The position numbers and the translations under genes are program-made. Shown one piece after another: positions 10,468-23,724 of a DNA stretch of 64,000 nt. Source of the stretch: Camillea tinctor (lineage: Eukaryota > Ascomycota > Sordariomycetes > Xylariales > Xylariaceae); the NCBI GenBank assembly GCA_022578605.1, contig MU394055.1, positions 1,051,568 to 1,115,567 of the forward strand. Reading direction: 5' to 3'. The notes beneath the pieces are model-generated. The model worked only from the letters and a program-made list of their open reading frames with translations. It was not told the DNA's origin and did no database searches. Position 1 is the first letter of the stretch. Every line of letters begins with the position of its first letter.

Positions 10468-12542
10468 GGTTGTTCCCTTAGTATCTGAGTGTCTGTTTTT
10501 TCTCCCTTATCCCTTGTCGTCCCGATCCGGTCAATTACAATCAATTGTTTGACGTTTACGAGGCGTTGAGTTGATTGGATTGGTGACCGGAAGCTGTTGT
10601 GGGAGGCTAATTGTCGCCACCACGCCTAGCGACCTATACAGGTTGGTGTGTGGCGTTGATATAAGATATACGAACGGGTATATAATATGATAACGGCGAT
10701 GAGCATAGATATGAAATATATAAGTAACTTATCTAGCCATATCTCAATTCAGATGGAAGAATGAAATAAAAAGGGAAAAAACAACGCAATGGATACTATA
10801 GTAAAGGTCTCATTGTTAATGAAATCTAGGCTTCATTACACAAAGTACATCCTATCAATATATAAGTGACATATACAACTTGATAATCTTGATAACTGAT
10901 ATGTATACCCTATATATCTCACTTCTGTCACTCTTCAGCTTACGTAGTGTCTGTCTCTCGCACAGCAAATGCGATGATAAGCCGGGGACCCGCCCCCAGC
11001 TCCTCTTGTTCCTCCCCCTTGTCCCGGCCGGGGAAAGAGTTCCAAGTAAGGTAACGTACATACAACTACATACGACATTGATAACATGACACACAGATAG
11101 TGTAAAGCTTGGCTAACATAATACTCTTAGCCCTGCTTGTTAGTTAGTTAGCCCGGCCCTACTATACTACTACATATGGGTCTTGAGTCTGGAGAAGTGG
11201 GCGAGAAAGATAGCGACAATGTTCAATATAACGTAGAAACCCTGAAATTGGGAGCCATCTAGATAGAGCGCTAAGTATCTACTAACACTTCATTTACGTA
11301 AAATTGGCGGGGAACCTCGGTTATGAGTACTCACAGTGGTATCTGAGCATCTGGCGTCTCTGGGGCTTGTGGGGATTAGGAATGGGGACATGGGGACATG
11401 CAACGAAGAGAGAGACAGAGATGGCAAAAGAGAGAGAAAGAGAGTATGTAATAGTTAACCCAGATCTGTAAAGGTAGGTAAGATATGCATATTGGTTCCT
11501 GGCATGGTCTAAAGAAGAAAAGAAGGGGTGAAACATACATGTGCCAACCAAAGAAAAATAAACCCCCCGTGGCTATTTACGGTTTAACAAGCCCAGCTAC
11601 TAGAATAGGCAGTTCAATGCGAACGAGTTTCGCCCTACGATTCTTTCTCCTCCTTCTCCCCCTTCTCCTCCTTTGCCTAACATGTGCAAGTATATTATAC
11701 TAACCTAATTCCCGGGCGGTGAGGGTTGCCGCCGCACGGCGCTGGCAACCCAAGCTAGGTTGGGACGGGCAAATAGTCCGATGGCATAGATTGATCAGCT
11801 ATCTCAGCCCAGCCAGACCCCGTTAGCGTCCATTGGCAAAAAGACAAGGAAGCTCTTTGATTGATAGATATTATAAGTTGGATTGAGTCATTGCAACATC
11901 GAGCCTTGATTAAACAAACACCCAAATATACACACTATCTCGTTAGTCTTGAGTTCAAATGTTAGGTCATAAGTTGGTATAAAGTCAACATCCGTACCAA
12001 TCAATCTAATAATATAGTAATGATTACCTAGATTATCATATGAACTATAGAATCCTCAAATCTAAAGAACTATGTTAGAGACCTGAGCTTGGGTTATTTG
12101 CACGTAAAACTCGCAATCTTTAAAAAAAAAGATAGAGAGGTGAGAGCAATAGCAATAGCAGCAATTCATGAATTATCGTACCTGATTTGACTAGACTGGG
12201 CCTGAACCACAAAGACTAGTTGTAGGCTATAAACTAGGAAATATATAAAATACAACAACGCCAATTACACCGTCCCATCCTCCAGCCAATACTTGGGTTG
12301 ATGTGATGATGGAGAATATGTTCGTGCACTCAGAAACAATATCAAGCGTCCCCTTTTTACTCCGGTTGCCACCCTTCCCCCCTTTCCTAACCTCTTCAAA
12401 CTCATAAAAGCAGTACTCGCGTTGTTCGGCAGCGGACCGAGACCGAATCCTCTTTATGTACTCCGATATTCAGAAGCCCCTCCCCCCTTTCAACCCTGAC
12501 CTTGCCAATAGAACTAAGTATAGTATTCAACACAAAACATAT
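10468..12542. other. intergenic region
   Basis: About 2.1 kb with no supportable gene. It is AT-rich with scattered poly-purine and poly-pyrimidine runs. Short frames near 10855-11703 lack conserved features and are probably chance. Confidence 0.55.
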
Positions 12543-15500
12543 TTACCGCCAAACAATGCCAGTTTCCTTGCGTAGGCCGCCCATCGCCGCACCACCGATA
12601 GTGATACGTCGAGCGCCACCATGGTGTGGCCGTCTCTCCTTCCTCTCGTCAGGGCTACCCCATCCAGCCTTCATGGAACCTCCTAAATTCATACGCCTGG
12701 CTTGTCCGGGGGTAAAGGCCTTGGACCCTCCCATTTCGGGCGGCGAGCAGCTGATGGGGGGACTCCTATGTCGTTCCGCACTTCCGCGTCGGAGCCTGGA
12801 GATGCCGTTAGTGCTGGATGACAGCGGACCTGGGTAGCTACTGCTGGGCTTGTGGACACTGCTGCTCACCGAGCCGATCGACGAAATGCGCCTAGCACTC
12901 ACCCCGATGGAGCTAGAACCGGCGAACGATGAGAGCCGTTTGGGTCGCTTGTTCGCGTGAATCGCCGATCGGAGCTTCGATGCGTCGATAAGGGACGAGG
13001 ATTCCGAGTCGGACGAGGGTGCCTGGTTCTCGTCCGAGGTCGATATTCTCCGTGGTGTTGGAATGGCCGACAGGAACCCTGGCGGCGAGGGCCTCGGCGA
13101 CGGTCTCGGGCTGACAGAAAGGCGCTGTGCTGGTGAACCGATATTGGCTGCTCGCGAGATGTCCAAATTACGCAGTGGGCTGGTTTGATCTCCGGCGTCG
13201 GTATTGGCGTTGGTGTTGGCATTGGCATCGGCATTGGGTGACGACGTTAGGTTGAGAGACATGGTAGGTGGCACCGGAGAGCCATTACCTTGCGACGGTC
13301 GCGCCTTGGACAAGAAGCCTGCCTGAAATCTGTTAGGTTTCGGGAGAGGGATACTTGTCACTTCTGGCGCAATAAGGGAGGGGCTCGAATCATCACCCGA
13401 GTCGGTACTCAATAACGGAAGCTTTGACGGGCTTCTATAGAGAGCCTTTTGAGGGGATTTCTTCTCGGGCGTGTACTCGAATTTTTGAGGGGTCTTCTCG
13501 AAGTCCGCCAATGTTCCCGACTCTCCATCATCATCGCGCCATCGAACCATGCGCTTGGCCGCCGGCTTCTTTACGGGGGTAAATGAGACTCCCTTTCGCG
13601 AGTTGGCGACCTTGCGACGGCGAGGCGAGCCCTTGATAGGTGAGCCAAGTAGCGGCTGTGGCTGAGAAGCCGCAAGAGCTGCCAACGCTGGGTTCGGAAT
13701 GGGCTTGATGGAATCCCTAGGCAAGTTGGACATACGCCTTCTCTTGGGAGTGCCACGCTTGCGTGGTGAGAATGGCTCGACCGGCATATTCTCCCCGTCG
13801 GGTTTCACCACTTGCGAGGCGGCCGTGTAGCCAGTCTCTAGTAAGCGGTTTATGATGTCTTTGGCATGAGTCACTGCCTCCTCCTCGCTCATATTGATTG
13901 TCTCCGATAAAGAAGCGAGGATTTCGAACTGTGCCGTGAGCAAAACTTGCATGAGGGCTGAATCACCAGCCTTGTCCTGATCCAGGACCTCACGGTAAGC
14001 TTCGCGAGCAAAGTTGGATTTCAGGAGTTCTGCCTCCCTAGTTAGACTAGCGATTTCCCCGGTGTCCGCCTGTCCATCGCCAGAAGGCAGTTGGCGGATA
14101 CTATGCTGGAGAGCACCGTCGATAGCACGCTCCCAGTTAGTCTTCTCCAACTTCTGGTGAATATGATGCCGGCTGTGTTCTAGCTCCAGCAAGATACCTT
14201 GGGCCGTCTTGCGCATAGCTGCTAGGTTCGATGGCATGTCCTCTTCGTCTTCTCTATTATCACACACGGTGTCGAACGCCGCGATCCAAGCAGATAACAG
14301 ACTAATGCGCCTCTCAATACCGCGTTGTTTCTTCAGATACGAGACCTTCTCTTGTCTCTCGGACGACGAGTTTTCGTAAGCTGTGCGGATTCTCTGAACT
14401 CCTTCCCGGACAGAGGCGTCTCTTTTCTCCAACTGCTTGCGGAACTTGGCAAAGAAAGTTTTCTCTGCATCCTTCTGCTGTGCCTTCAATTCGTTAATGA
14501 GAGCCATTTGTTCGTCGATCTTCACAAGGAAATCCTTCACGTGGCGGTTGACATTAAAGACATTTCTCGTGACCTTGGTTTGAATATTCTTGGCCCTGTT
14601 GGCATATCGTAGAGTGTTTTGCGTTTCGTCGTAATGAGCGCTTGAAGGGCTGACACAGACAATCATGACGGTCTTACAGTTACCACCGAGGGAAAACTTG
14701 AGTAGTCGAGTGAGTTTACTGTTTCGGTAAGGTACGTGAGCCCTCTTCCGGGGATCGCAGAGGGCGTTGATACAGCTACCCAGAGCAAGCAATGACTTGT
14801 TGATGTTGGCTCCCTCTAGTAGTCGCTCGCCTCTGTTCTTGGTGGCGCTGGCCCGTTCACTGCCAGCAAGATCGATGATGCTGAGAGTAGCCATGGTATG
14901 GGGTTCGTTGACGGCAGCGTTTCGGTCCTTCTGGGCAACATTGATCTGTAGGACTGCATGAGATCGCGACGAAGTAGCATTCGCATCAGTCGGTGAGACA
15001 GTTCGGTATTCGTTTCCCTGGACAATCATGTCCATGACTTCCTGGACGTCTTTGGGGTGGTGACTCGTGAGCCCGGATACGGTGACGGCCTGGTTGGAGT
15101 CCTCTCGGAGCATTAAGCCCTGCTTGCTGCCGCCGGGGACTAGCAGATCTCGGATCGTCTCATTGTAAATCTCCAAATACGACAATGATATCTCGGTAGA
15201 CTTCTCGTCACTCCGTTCCGCAATCTTCTCAAAGAGTTCCTGCATCGTTAAGAAAATGATACCCGGCATCTGTGCGGTGCCGGTGATGGTGTGTGTCTTG
15301 CCGCATCCTGTGGCGCCATATGCAAACACGGTTGCATTGTAGCCATCGAGAACGCTGTCTAGCAAGTTCTTGGTCGTGGCCTCGTATACTTCTGTCTGGG
15401 TGGTGTTGTCGTCGAATATTCTATCGAAGGCGAAGACCTGATCCTTGACCTTTTTGCCATTGGGGACTACCGATCTCGAGAATTTGTGGACGGGGTTGTC

Positions 15501-15966
15501 TTCCGGAGGGTCGAATATCCTGCGGGTTCCAGTATGAGCGATTGGCGTCTCCTTAGGTAGGTTTATCGCGTAGTAATACTTACAAGCATCTGTCGTCGAC
15601 CACCTTAATAACGGATCGAATGCCGCTTGTCTTGAGTTTCGGTGTAGGTGCTCCGGCTAGGGAGCCGTCCCCTAGGAATAGGGTGCCATCATCGTGCCGT
15701 TGACTATCGCTGCATTAGTATTTTTTCCCTTCTTCTTTTTCTTCTTTCTTTTCTTCCTTTTCTTTTATTATATAAAGGTCGGTTTTTTCTGTCGGGAATA
15801 CGGAATCTCGAGTTCGACTTACAGCTGTGCAGCTTCTCTGATGGTGAATGGTCGCACTCGGACTGGAGAAAGCGGTCAGCGTCATAAGCCTCCAAGCTGC
15901 CAATTCACGGTGGAGCTACATACCCGCGACGGTGATTGATGAAGCTCCCGGATCGGTTGAAGTCAT
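12543..15966 (-). CDS. kinesin-8 (Kip3/KipB-type) motor protein, 1061 aa
   Basis: Plus-end-directed microtubule motor of the kinesin-8 family, which limits microtubule length in spindle and cytoplasm. Four exons: 15966-15924, 15862-15823, 15709-15584 and 15519-12543 (1062 codons with stop). The N-terminus reads SSITVAVRVRPFTIREA and continues through DDGTLFLGDGSLAGAPTPKL, a loop typical of kinesin-8. Motor motifs: P-loop GATGCGKT at about 138-145, switch I NATSSRSHA at about 250-258, switch II DLAGSE at about 286-291. The neck follows at about residue 390 with coiled-coil stretches. The last 450 residues are Ser/Pro/Arg-rich and disordered, with basic clusters that could bind microtubules or nuclear import factors. 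The large exon opens without an ATG, so the three upstream exons are needed for a full motor domain. Confidence 0.93.
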
Positions 15967-17397
15967 GTCGGTGGTTTTTCCCGGTTATTACAATGTGTGT
16001 GTCGATATTCGTCTTCACCGTACAGAACACTCGATCATTCAGGTGTAAGACCTCCAAGTGGAGACAAACGTAAACAGATTAGGTACGAAAATGTAAAGTA
16101 AATAAAAAAGAAAAGAAAAGCATAAGAGTTAAAAGAAAGGAGAAGGAAAAAGGAGCGTAACCGTTACAGCAGACTTCAGACGCGCCGAATTGAAGTCGGC
16201 CAATATTTGTTGTTACTGGGTGCTGTAGCTGGTTAGTTGGTTAGTTGCAGATTCGGTGATGGTGGAGTTGGAAAAAAAAAAGTGAGGGAACGATAAGAGA
16301 ATGTGTCCGGCGTTGTGGTGGTAGATAATCGTCATAAAGATGGAAGGTGCGTTTATGCAAAGCAACAAGAGGAAAGTGTTGACTTATTTTTTATGGAGAA
16401 CTAGCCCTAAAGTTCACCACGGCAACCGTGACTTGCCTTGTTTTTCGTTATTGCCTGATCGGGTTTGAATGGTAAGGAGAACTCTGCATGGGTCCCACAT
16501 AAACAACGCAGATGTCTATGTTGATTGGCTTCTCCAAGAATTCTGTTTCAGCTCGAGATAACCAATGATGGGCTTCCAGCGTATCAGTTGCAGCCAATTA
16601 GAGGAAACTATGCACAAAGCACAACACTAAAACGGCTGCACGAACAAGTCAACTTGCATCGAGGATAGCCTCTGAGCATTGTTCACGATGTGTCTTTTCA
16701 TGTAAGAATCTTTCCTTTTTTTTTCTTTTCTTTTTTTCTACCTTATCTTAGTGTTTACCGAAAATAGAAAAAACACACAACTTTTTTTTTCTTCAAAAAA
16801 TTTTTTTTTTTTAAAAAAAAAACAAATATATATCTAAAAGTTTAGGTAGATATTAAGTTTATGTAGTATGTAAACACAAGCAGCAAACAAAAGACATGGA
16901 AGTTCAAATGATCACCAAAGTCTTGGCACGTCCGGCAGTTGAATAAGTGAGGTAAAAGCTGAGTCCAGCTGGAGGTTTCAGCTACCAACCCACGGTACTC
17001 GATATTTCAGCTGACGTACGCCTTATCGACAGCTCGTATCCATTGGATTGATTCTTATTTCCGGGGCTTACCGAGTCTTATAATATGAAATACATTAGGT
17101 ACCTAGCTGCCTAGGTAGGTAAGCATTTACACTTATTACAACTGTAGAGTACATGTGTACAACCTCGTTTATGATTATAATTCTCAAACTAAGACTGCAG
17201 CCAGTAGGGATTATGCACCTGAGCTAAGCCAGGTATATTCGAATTAAGAAATAAGTAAACAAAACAAATAAACAAATCAATAAATCATGCCACCATTGTT
17301 ATCATTATCCATCTCCATCGTCATTATCTCCTTTTTCGTTTACAAACCCCCCTGCTTATAAGCGTATTAGTTATACCACAACATTACCATACCAGAC
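15967..17397. other. intergenic region with long A/T tract
   Basis: About 1.4 kb between the kinesin start and the GH115 stop. Besides leader sequence it holds an extended run of T and A homopolymers at 16782-16822 that can fold on itself. No gene recognised. Confidence 0.55.
16782..16822. repeat. poly-T / poly-A tract
   Basis: T9, A6, T12 and A10 runs follow one another with few interruptions. Such tracts stiffen DNA and exclude nucleosomes; a role in replication origin or promoter function is possible but unsupported here. Confidence 0.7.
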
Positions 17398-20300
17398 CTA
17401 CCTCACATCAAACCCCCTAGACTCATCCCTACCGACCAGGAAGCTCTCCGGGGGACCCAGGTAACTCTGCCTCACACCCCCGAGGTCAACCACAATCTTC
17501 TGCACTATGACGCTAGGAGCGAGCCCCCACACGCGGAGTGTGTACGCGCCCTCGGCGGGCACCTCCCACGCCGTCGTGGTGTTGTGTTCCGGGCCGAGGC
17601 CCCAGACCGAATCGTCCACGGCCCGGCCCCATCCCACGGGCATGTTCTGGCCCACGCTGGCGGGGACAAAGTGGACGACCTGAGGATCCGGCGGCGCCGA
17701 CGATCCCGCGGGGAACAGGGACGTGGCGAAGGCCAGCGGGCTCTTGTCCGAGAGGTAGTTCTGCGTCGGCGAGAGGTACAGCGTCACGTTGGCCTTGGAC
17801 GTGTTGGTGAACAGGTAGAGATCGTACTCGAGCGCCGGCGCCGCGTCGGGCGTCAGGGGAAGGGTCGTCTGCGGCCAGAGCGTGACGCCGCCGAGGGTGC
17901 GCCCGTAGCTCTTCAGCGTGTGGTAGGTCACGTCCGAGTCCGATGATGAGCTGGATGATGCTGGGGTGTAGATGCGCTGGTAATTGGGCCCTTCGATGGC
18001 GACGTGCTTGTCGGACTCGACAAAACCCTCGGTGAAGTCGGACGGGATCGCACGCAGATTGATGGGTAGCTGCACGACCGGTGAGCTGTACCATTCGGAG
18101 AAGCCTTCAATCCCACAGCTTGTCGAAAATCTGATATTGGCCGTTGTGTCGTTGGCCACCTGTGGTGCAGCAGCCCAGTCTACTGACACAGAAACACGTG
18201 TATCGGTGCCGTTCCCAGGTCCTACTGTCCCGCTCGACGGCGAGAGCTTCACCCAAGGTAAGTCCGACTCAGCGGACCAGTCACAATCCCTAGTCCCTCG
18301 TGAAAAGACATCAAACCATCGGGTTGTAGCCCCGTAAGGATCAAGTGGGGGGAGCACAAGAGTTGATCCTGAATTCGCATGGTACTTGTCGTCTCCAGGG
18401 ATAGTTGCGTTGGACCCTTCCACGGCAATGCCTACATTGCCCGCGATGGAGGATACCGCACTCTGCACATATGCCATTGCTGGCAACACGTTTCGCATTG
18501 GTTGCTGCCAGTAGCTATTGTAGCCAAAATGAGTTTCTAGTCGTTAAGGTTAGCAACTAGCTGGGAAGACAAGTCAAAGTAAAGCATAGGGGTCAGTCCA
18601 CTCACGGTCTAGCATACGGCGCCATCTCCCATCGAGGAGGCTATCCCATCTCGCCGTGAGCTCTCCATCGGCCTGGAATTTAGATAAAACCTCCGTAATC
18701 ATATCGTTCGCTGAATTCCTGTGCTGGTTGGCGTAGACCATGTTCTTTTCCGCTCCTATATGGACCTGGTGCACAATCTGACCACCCAGGCACGGATGTA
18801 AGACCATCTCAAAGAAGGCCGGCTTATATGCCTCGTCTAGATCATCGTAAATAGCTTGCGCATCGTCAACCAAAGTCTGCCACTGCTCTAGGATCATATC
18901 GCCCTCATTGTAGTTGATCGTAGAGTAAACATATGGCTCGATCAGCTCATACTTGCGACGAGCAGAATACATCCCATACCGTGTCATAACGTCGGTGATG
19001 TCTTCAGCGTGTGCTGAGCCGAACTCTCGTGCCGCCCACGCTGTTGTCCAATCGCTCACGTTGTCAACTCCCCAATACTCAACGTCATAAGCCATATCGA
19101 GAAAATGGTTGATGGGTATCTCCAGCGTTTTCAAGTCGCCCACATTGACGATCCAGATGCGGTCTGCGCCGTGAGCGTAAGACAGTTGCATCTGCTCCGC
19201 CGTCTTCTCCAGCTGGATCGTGTTGATCCACTTGTAGTTCCTAGGGTCGCCGACGTAGTCGAAGTGATAATACACCCCGGCACCTCCGGCGCGCGTCTTT
19301 TCGTCATCGACAGGCACTCTGCGGACATTTCCCCAGTTGTCGTCCGCCCACAAGAGAGTGATGTCGTCCGGAATCGTCAGGCCCTCCTGGATATAAGACA
19401 TGACCTCTTTGTACAAGCACCAAAGCTGGGGCACGTCGGTGACATTGACTTCTAGAACCTGCTCGATGATGGCCCTTTGGTTATGTACTAGTGTCTCAAG
19501 CATGCTGACGATGGCGTCTACCCCAATACCTGAAATAGAGGAGTCACCAGTCCCGCGCATCCCCATTGTCCATAAGCTATTGCGCGCGTACGGCTTCGCC
19601 CTCTGCGCGCCATACACGAAGTATTCGTCGATTGTCTTGTTATTCAGATTATATGCCCAAGGACCAAGCCCCTTGTTTATGTAAAATGTGCCAAACTCGT
19701 TCTGCGCGCGCATCATGGGCTCCGTGTGAGAGCTACCAAGTACGATCTCCCACGCATCAGCCAGGGGCTGGTTAGCCGGATCGTCGACCTCGAACATGCT
19801 CCCCCACAGCGCGGGCCACAAGTAGTTCGCGCGCAGTCTCAGCAGGAGCTCAAACACCCGGGGGTAGAAGAGGCTGCCGTACCCCACGCCGTACAGCGTG
19901 TCTGGGTAGTTCCACTTGATCCAGCCCGACAGCCCCGGCTGCTCATCATTGAGGAAGAACCCGCGGTACTTGACGGACGGTGGGCCTTGTACCTTGCCCT
20001 CTGGCAGCACGAATATCTCCTTGTGCTCTACAATTGGCACGTCTGCCCACCAGTACCACGGGCTGACACCGATCTGCTCGCTGATATCGTAGATTCCGAA
20101 GATAGTGCCTCGCGCGTCGCTGCCCGCGATCACGGCCGCGCGCCGGCACCCGGGGAGCGGCTCCTCAACGACCTGGGTTGTGAACGACTCCCATTTCCCT
20201 TGGACCCGAGACACGTCTAGCTTCCTAGCAGTGACGAGATCATCGATCACTTTCGAGTGGCCAATCGTGCCGACGATTATGACGGTGTTTTCGGCCGAGG

Positions 20301-20863
20301 GATCGGCGTACTCGGGACCGTAGAAGTACTGCGTATCGTTCACGACATACTATAGAGTCTGTCAGGTAATGGCCCCTCGCTCGATTCTTCTTATATTGAC
20401 CAAAACTTAGGACGTGTTGATTTTTCCCTTTTGCAACAACCCCCTAACACCACAACGCAACCAACTACCCCCCCTGCCTTCCTCTTCGTTCCCCTCCAAA
20501 TCTGAATCCAACCCCCGAGAAGAAACAAACACTTTCGAAGAAAAAAAAACTTACATGCGTATAATTCCTCTCGATAGGTCTATACCCATACCCTTTCGCC
20601 TCCGCGCCCGCCTCGCCACTACTCAGCGAATAATTCGTGCCCGTGACCTTCCCCAAGTCCGCCGCGAGATCCCCCGCCGCGCGCACGACGCCCCAGTACT
20701 CGCCCGCGCCATCGACGCGGATCTGCGGGCGCGAGATGCCGCTGCCCGCGATCGGGAAGGGACTCGAGCTGTTGTTGCTGCCGGCAGCCGCAAAGCTGAC
20801 GATGGGCCGTTGTCCAAGAGCTGCGGCCAGGGGCAGGAGGGAGAGGAGGAGGGGGGGCCACAT
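17398..20863 (-). CDS. GH115 xylan alpha-1,2-glucuronidase, secreted, 1063 aa
   Basis: Glycoside hydrolase family 115 enzymes remove (4-O-methyl)-glucuronic acid side chains from xylan. Three exons: 20863-20555, 20349-18606 and 18536-17398 (1064 codons with stop). The second junction gives LDQTHFGYNSYWQQP, a family signature broken in the unspliced frame. The start is the ATG at 20863, which begins a signal peptide (MWPPLLLSLLPLAAALGQ). Family strings in order: RAAVIAGSDARGTIFGIYD, SPWYWWADVP, KYRGFFLNDEQP, ANYLWPALW, GSSHTEPMMR, LLWADDNWGN, GGAGVYYHFDYVGDPRNYKW and DRIWIVNVGDLK. The C-terminal third (after about residue 690) is the beta-sandwich part. Many N-glycosylation sites fit secretion. 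It heads a run of three secreted enzyme genes on this strand. Confidence 0.94.
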
Positions 20864-22067
20864 AGTCAAGGGGAGGAAGTGTTGCTTGATGTGTGGCAGC
20901 TTTGGTTCCCAGGGGCGGCTAGAGGATCATTTCCTCCTGGGCTCGTAGAATACGGGACTTCCTGAACCTAAGGGCGAGGTGAGGTGAGAATGAGGAATAA
21001 ATCCTTTCGTATAACTCGAGATGTGCTCAGGCCTCTCCCCCGCGCGCATATTCCACACTCGCGCGGGTGGGTAGCTATCATGTTATATAACCTATGCCTC
21101 TCCGCGGTGTAGGCATGGGCTGGTTATTTACCGGTAGACCGGCTAACAGGTAGCATTGAAGGAACCAGCGCATCTCCTCTGCTTGTATTATTCCGGTCAA
21201 CTTGCTAGATCGCCCGAGGGGAGGGGCTTGTTCTCCAGATTCGGTTACATAGAGGGTCTTTTCCCCCTGCCAAGCTACCTCGCTAGGCTCTAGATGTTAT
21301 ACTACACCGGTGCTTCTCCGCACGAAGCACCCCATACCACGATGCCTGCATTGGTTGGGGAAAGTGGGTTTGGCTTGGGGTAGGTAAGTGAGCTATACCG
21401 GAGCGGAGCGAGGACCGGTTAGCGGGTAATGTTACTGGGCTTGGTGAAGAACGGGACTCGGTATCTCGCCCCGAAATCCCGCGAGTTTAAGATGGTAAAA
21501 GCCATGAATATCTTTCATCGCAGGTCCTAGCACACTACAGAAAGTGATCAGATCATGTCTTGGTGATATGATGGGAAATAAGTGATAAGGAAAAATGAAT
21601 ATAATGGAAGGGTCTGTGACGAACAGCGGTGGTGATAAGGTGGGTTATAGCACTGGAATTTTGCCGCTTCTACGAAATTATATAATTACGTATAATATCT
21701 CATGAACATCTAATTTACAGTGATGTAACTCCAACTACATATTATCACATGTTAACCTATATTACTATGAGAGTCGTCCTTAGGATATATTGGCTATTCA
21801 TGCCTGTCTATATTTCTAAGTAAGGTATCGAAAAACAATATGTTTTACAAAGTTGTATATGCACTGTTGGGTATAGAATCACCAGCCATTATCTAGATAC
21901 AAAAAATTACACATAGGTATCGGCATATCGAATACTACTGATGGTCAAGTTCGCAATGAAGTTGTGCTGTAAAATTTCTAATGTAGTGCAAATATGGTAG
22001 TGACGAATAAGACTTCAGAAGACATGACTGATATCTCTGAGCAAAACCTATAGATCAACCAGCTAGC
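20864..22067. other. intergenic region
   Basis: About 1.2 kb containing the GH115 promoter side and the esterase 3' side. A GC-richer stretch lies at about 21030-21500 and AT-rich sequence follows. No gene or RNA recognised. Confidence 0.55.
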
Positions 22068-23724
22068 TCATATCGCCGACAACGTAGGAAACCATTCCTT
22101 GAAAAGTTCGATTTGGCTGCTGGATGATGCAATAGGCATAGGTCCCCAGTTGTTTCCAAGCTCTTGTGTTTTTGTCACGTTAGGGCTCACACTGTCCCAC
22201 TGGACCAGTCCCTCGCCATTAGGATTGCCATGCTTAATGAAGTTGACCCAGTATGCATTCATCGTCGTAGCAATTTGGTAGTCCTCATCCTCCCACTGTC
22301 CATAGTACACGTTGTATAGGTTGTTCTGTGTGTACTGGATCTCGGTCATATGTGCGGCGCCAGCGGTTTGTCCAGGAGGAGCGTGGTCCCAGAGGTATGT
22401 CCAGACAGGACTCGTCTTCTTACTCAACCAGTATTGCGCCCAGAAATGTGTACCAACCGTCGACCGATCAGTAAACTGAGCATTCTCAGCCGCTGAAGCG
22501 CTAGCTGAGTCATTCGCAGGATATTCGGCGAAGAACCGGTTGACATAGTCGCCAGCATAGGTAGAGTTCAGATCGGAAAGGTAAGTCGCGAGAGTGATAT
22601 TCAGCCCGTAGGAAGCGCCATTCTCGTCTTTCGTGTTTCCAGTCATAACGGGAACATCGTTCGCCAGACCCAATTCCAGCGTGTTCAAGTAAGTGTCAGG
22701 CATGCAGTAATAGTCGAGAGTGGCTTTCCAGGATGCACTGGTTGTACCAGGCATCGCCGAAACATCGAGAGTCTCCATAGGTAGCTGTCGCAAACAAGCC
22801 ACCGTGCTACAATTCACAGACTCCATGAACGATGCTCCGTACGCCTCGGAAACATCATAGGTCTGATAGCCCTCGGCCAAGCTTGTGGCTAACGGATCAT
22901 AAGGATCGCGCACTCCGCTCTGTATAATGGCACCGACAATCTTCCCCTTCGTCAAGGGGCTGTTCAGGATGTGATATGTAGCAGCTGAACCAGCTGATTG
23001 CCCCATAACCGTAATGTGATCAGGGTCACCACCGAAAGACGCGATGTTATCACGTATCCATTGCACTGCAGCAAATTGATCCAGCATGCCCCAGTTGCCA
23101 GAGCTGTTAACATTAATGCTGGCCAAGTTCTCCTGGGTCAACTCGGGGGAAACGAGCCAGCCGGTGGGACCGGTACGGTAGTTGTAGTTGACGAAAACGA
23201 TGCCTTTGTCAGCCATGCCAGCACCATCAAAGCGCGGATCAGCATTGGAACCACCAGCAGGATAACTCCACATGACAACAGGAAGCTTATCGTCACTAGA
23301 GTTGGCTGCGCTCCAAACGTTCACATTGAGACAGTCTTCCCCGATAGTCGCATAGGTTGTGCCGGATGATGGGCAGGATAAGCCATAGTTTTTGGCATCG
23401 AAAGTGGTGTTCCAGGCAGTGACATTTTGAGGGGGGCGGAAGCGATTCTCTCCAGAAGTGTCGGCTGCAAAGGGGATACCTTTCCTAGTAGAATATAAGC
23501 CTCGATTTAAACTTGATCCAATATATTCCCCCAAAGTCTCAACCACTTACCAGACAGTAACATCACGCCAGTTGGTCAAGTTCATGTGCGCCGGGCTGCT
23601 GTTGAAGGCGGGATAGCCCTGAACTGGGCCATTGGGAGTTTGGATGACAGTATCATAGAGTGCAGCCCGAACAACTGGAGCCAACCCCAGAGTCCAAGCA
23701 AAGTTTGTTGTGCTAACCAGCATT
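22068..23724 (-). CDS. type-B carboxylesterase / lipase, secreted; 5' reading frame disrupted
   Basis: Alpha/beta-hydrolase of the COesterase family, likely acting on ester bonds in plant material or lipids outside the cell. Exon 2 (23484-22068) encodes KGIPFAADTSGENRFRPPQ, the EDCLNVNVW motif, the oxyanion region YPAGGSNADPRFDGAG, the nucleophile elbow GQSAGS, and GAAHMTEIQYTQ with the likely catalytic His. Exon 1 ends at 23551 and joins by GTAAGT..CTAG to make TVW-KGIPF. Upstream, the frame reads a signal-peptide-like AWTLGLAPVVRAALYDTV, but the only well placed ATG (23724, MLVSTTNF) is out of frame with it by one base at a run of four T (minus strand, about 23700-23703). In-frame translation upstream meets a stop without an ATG. 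Either a frameshift or sequencing error, a missed 5' intron, or an inactive allele. Family is sure; the start is not. Confidence 0.82.
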
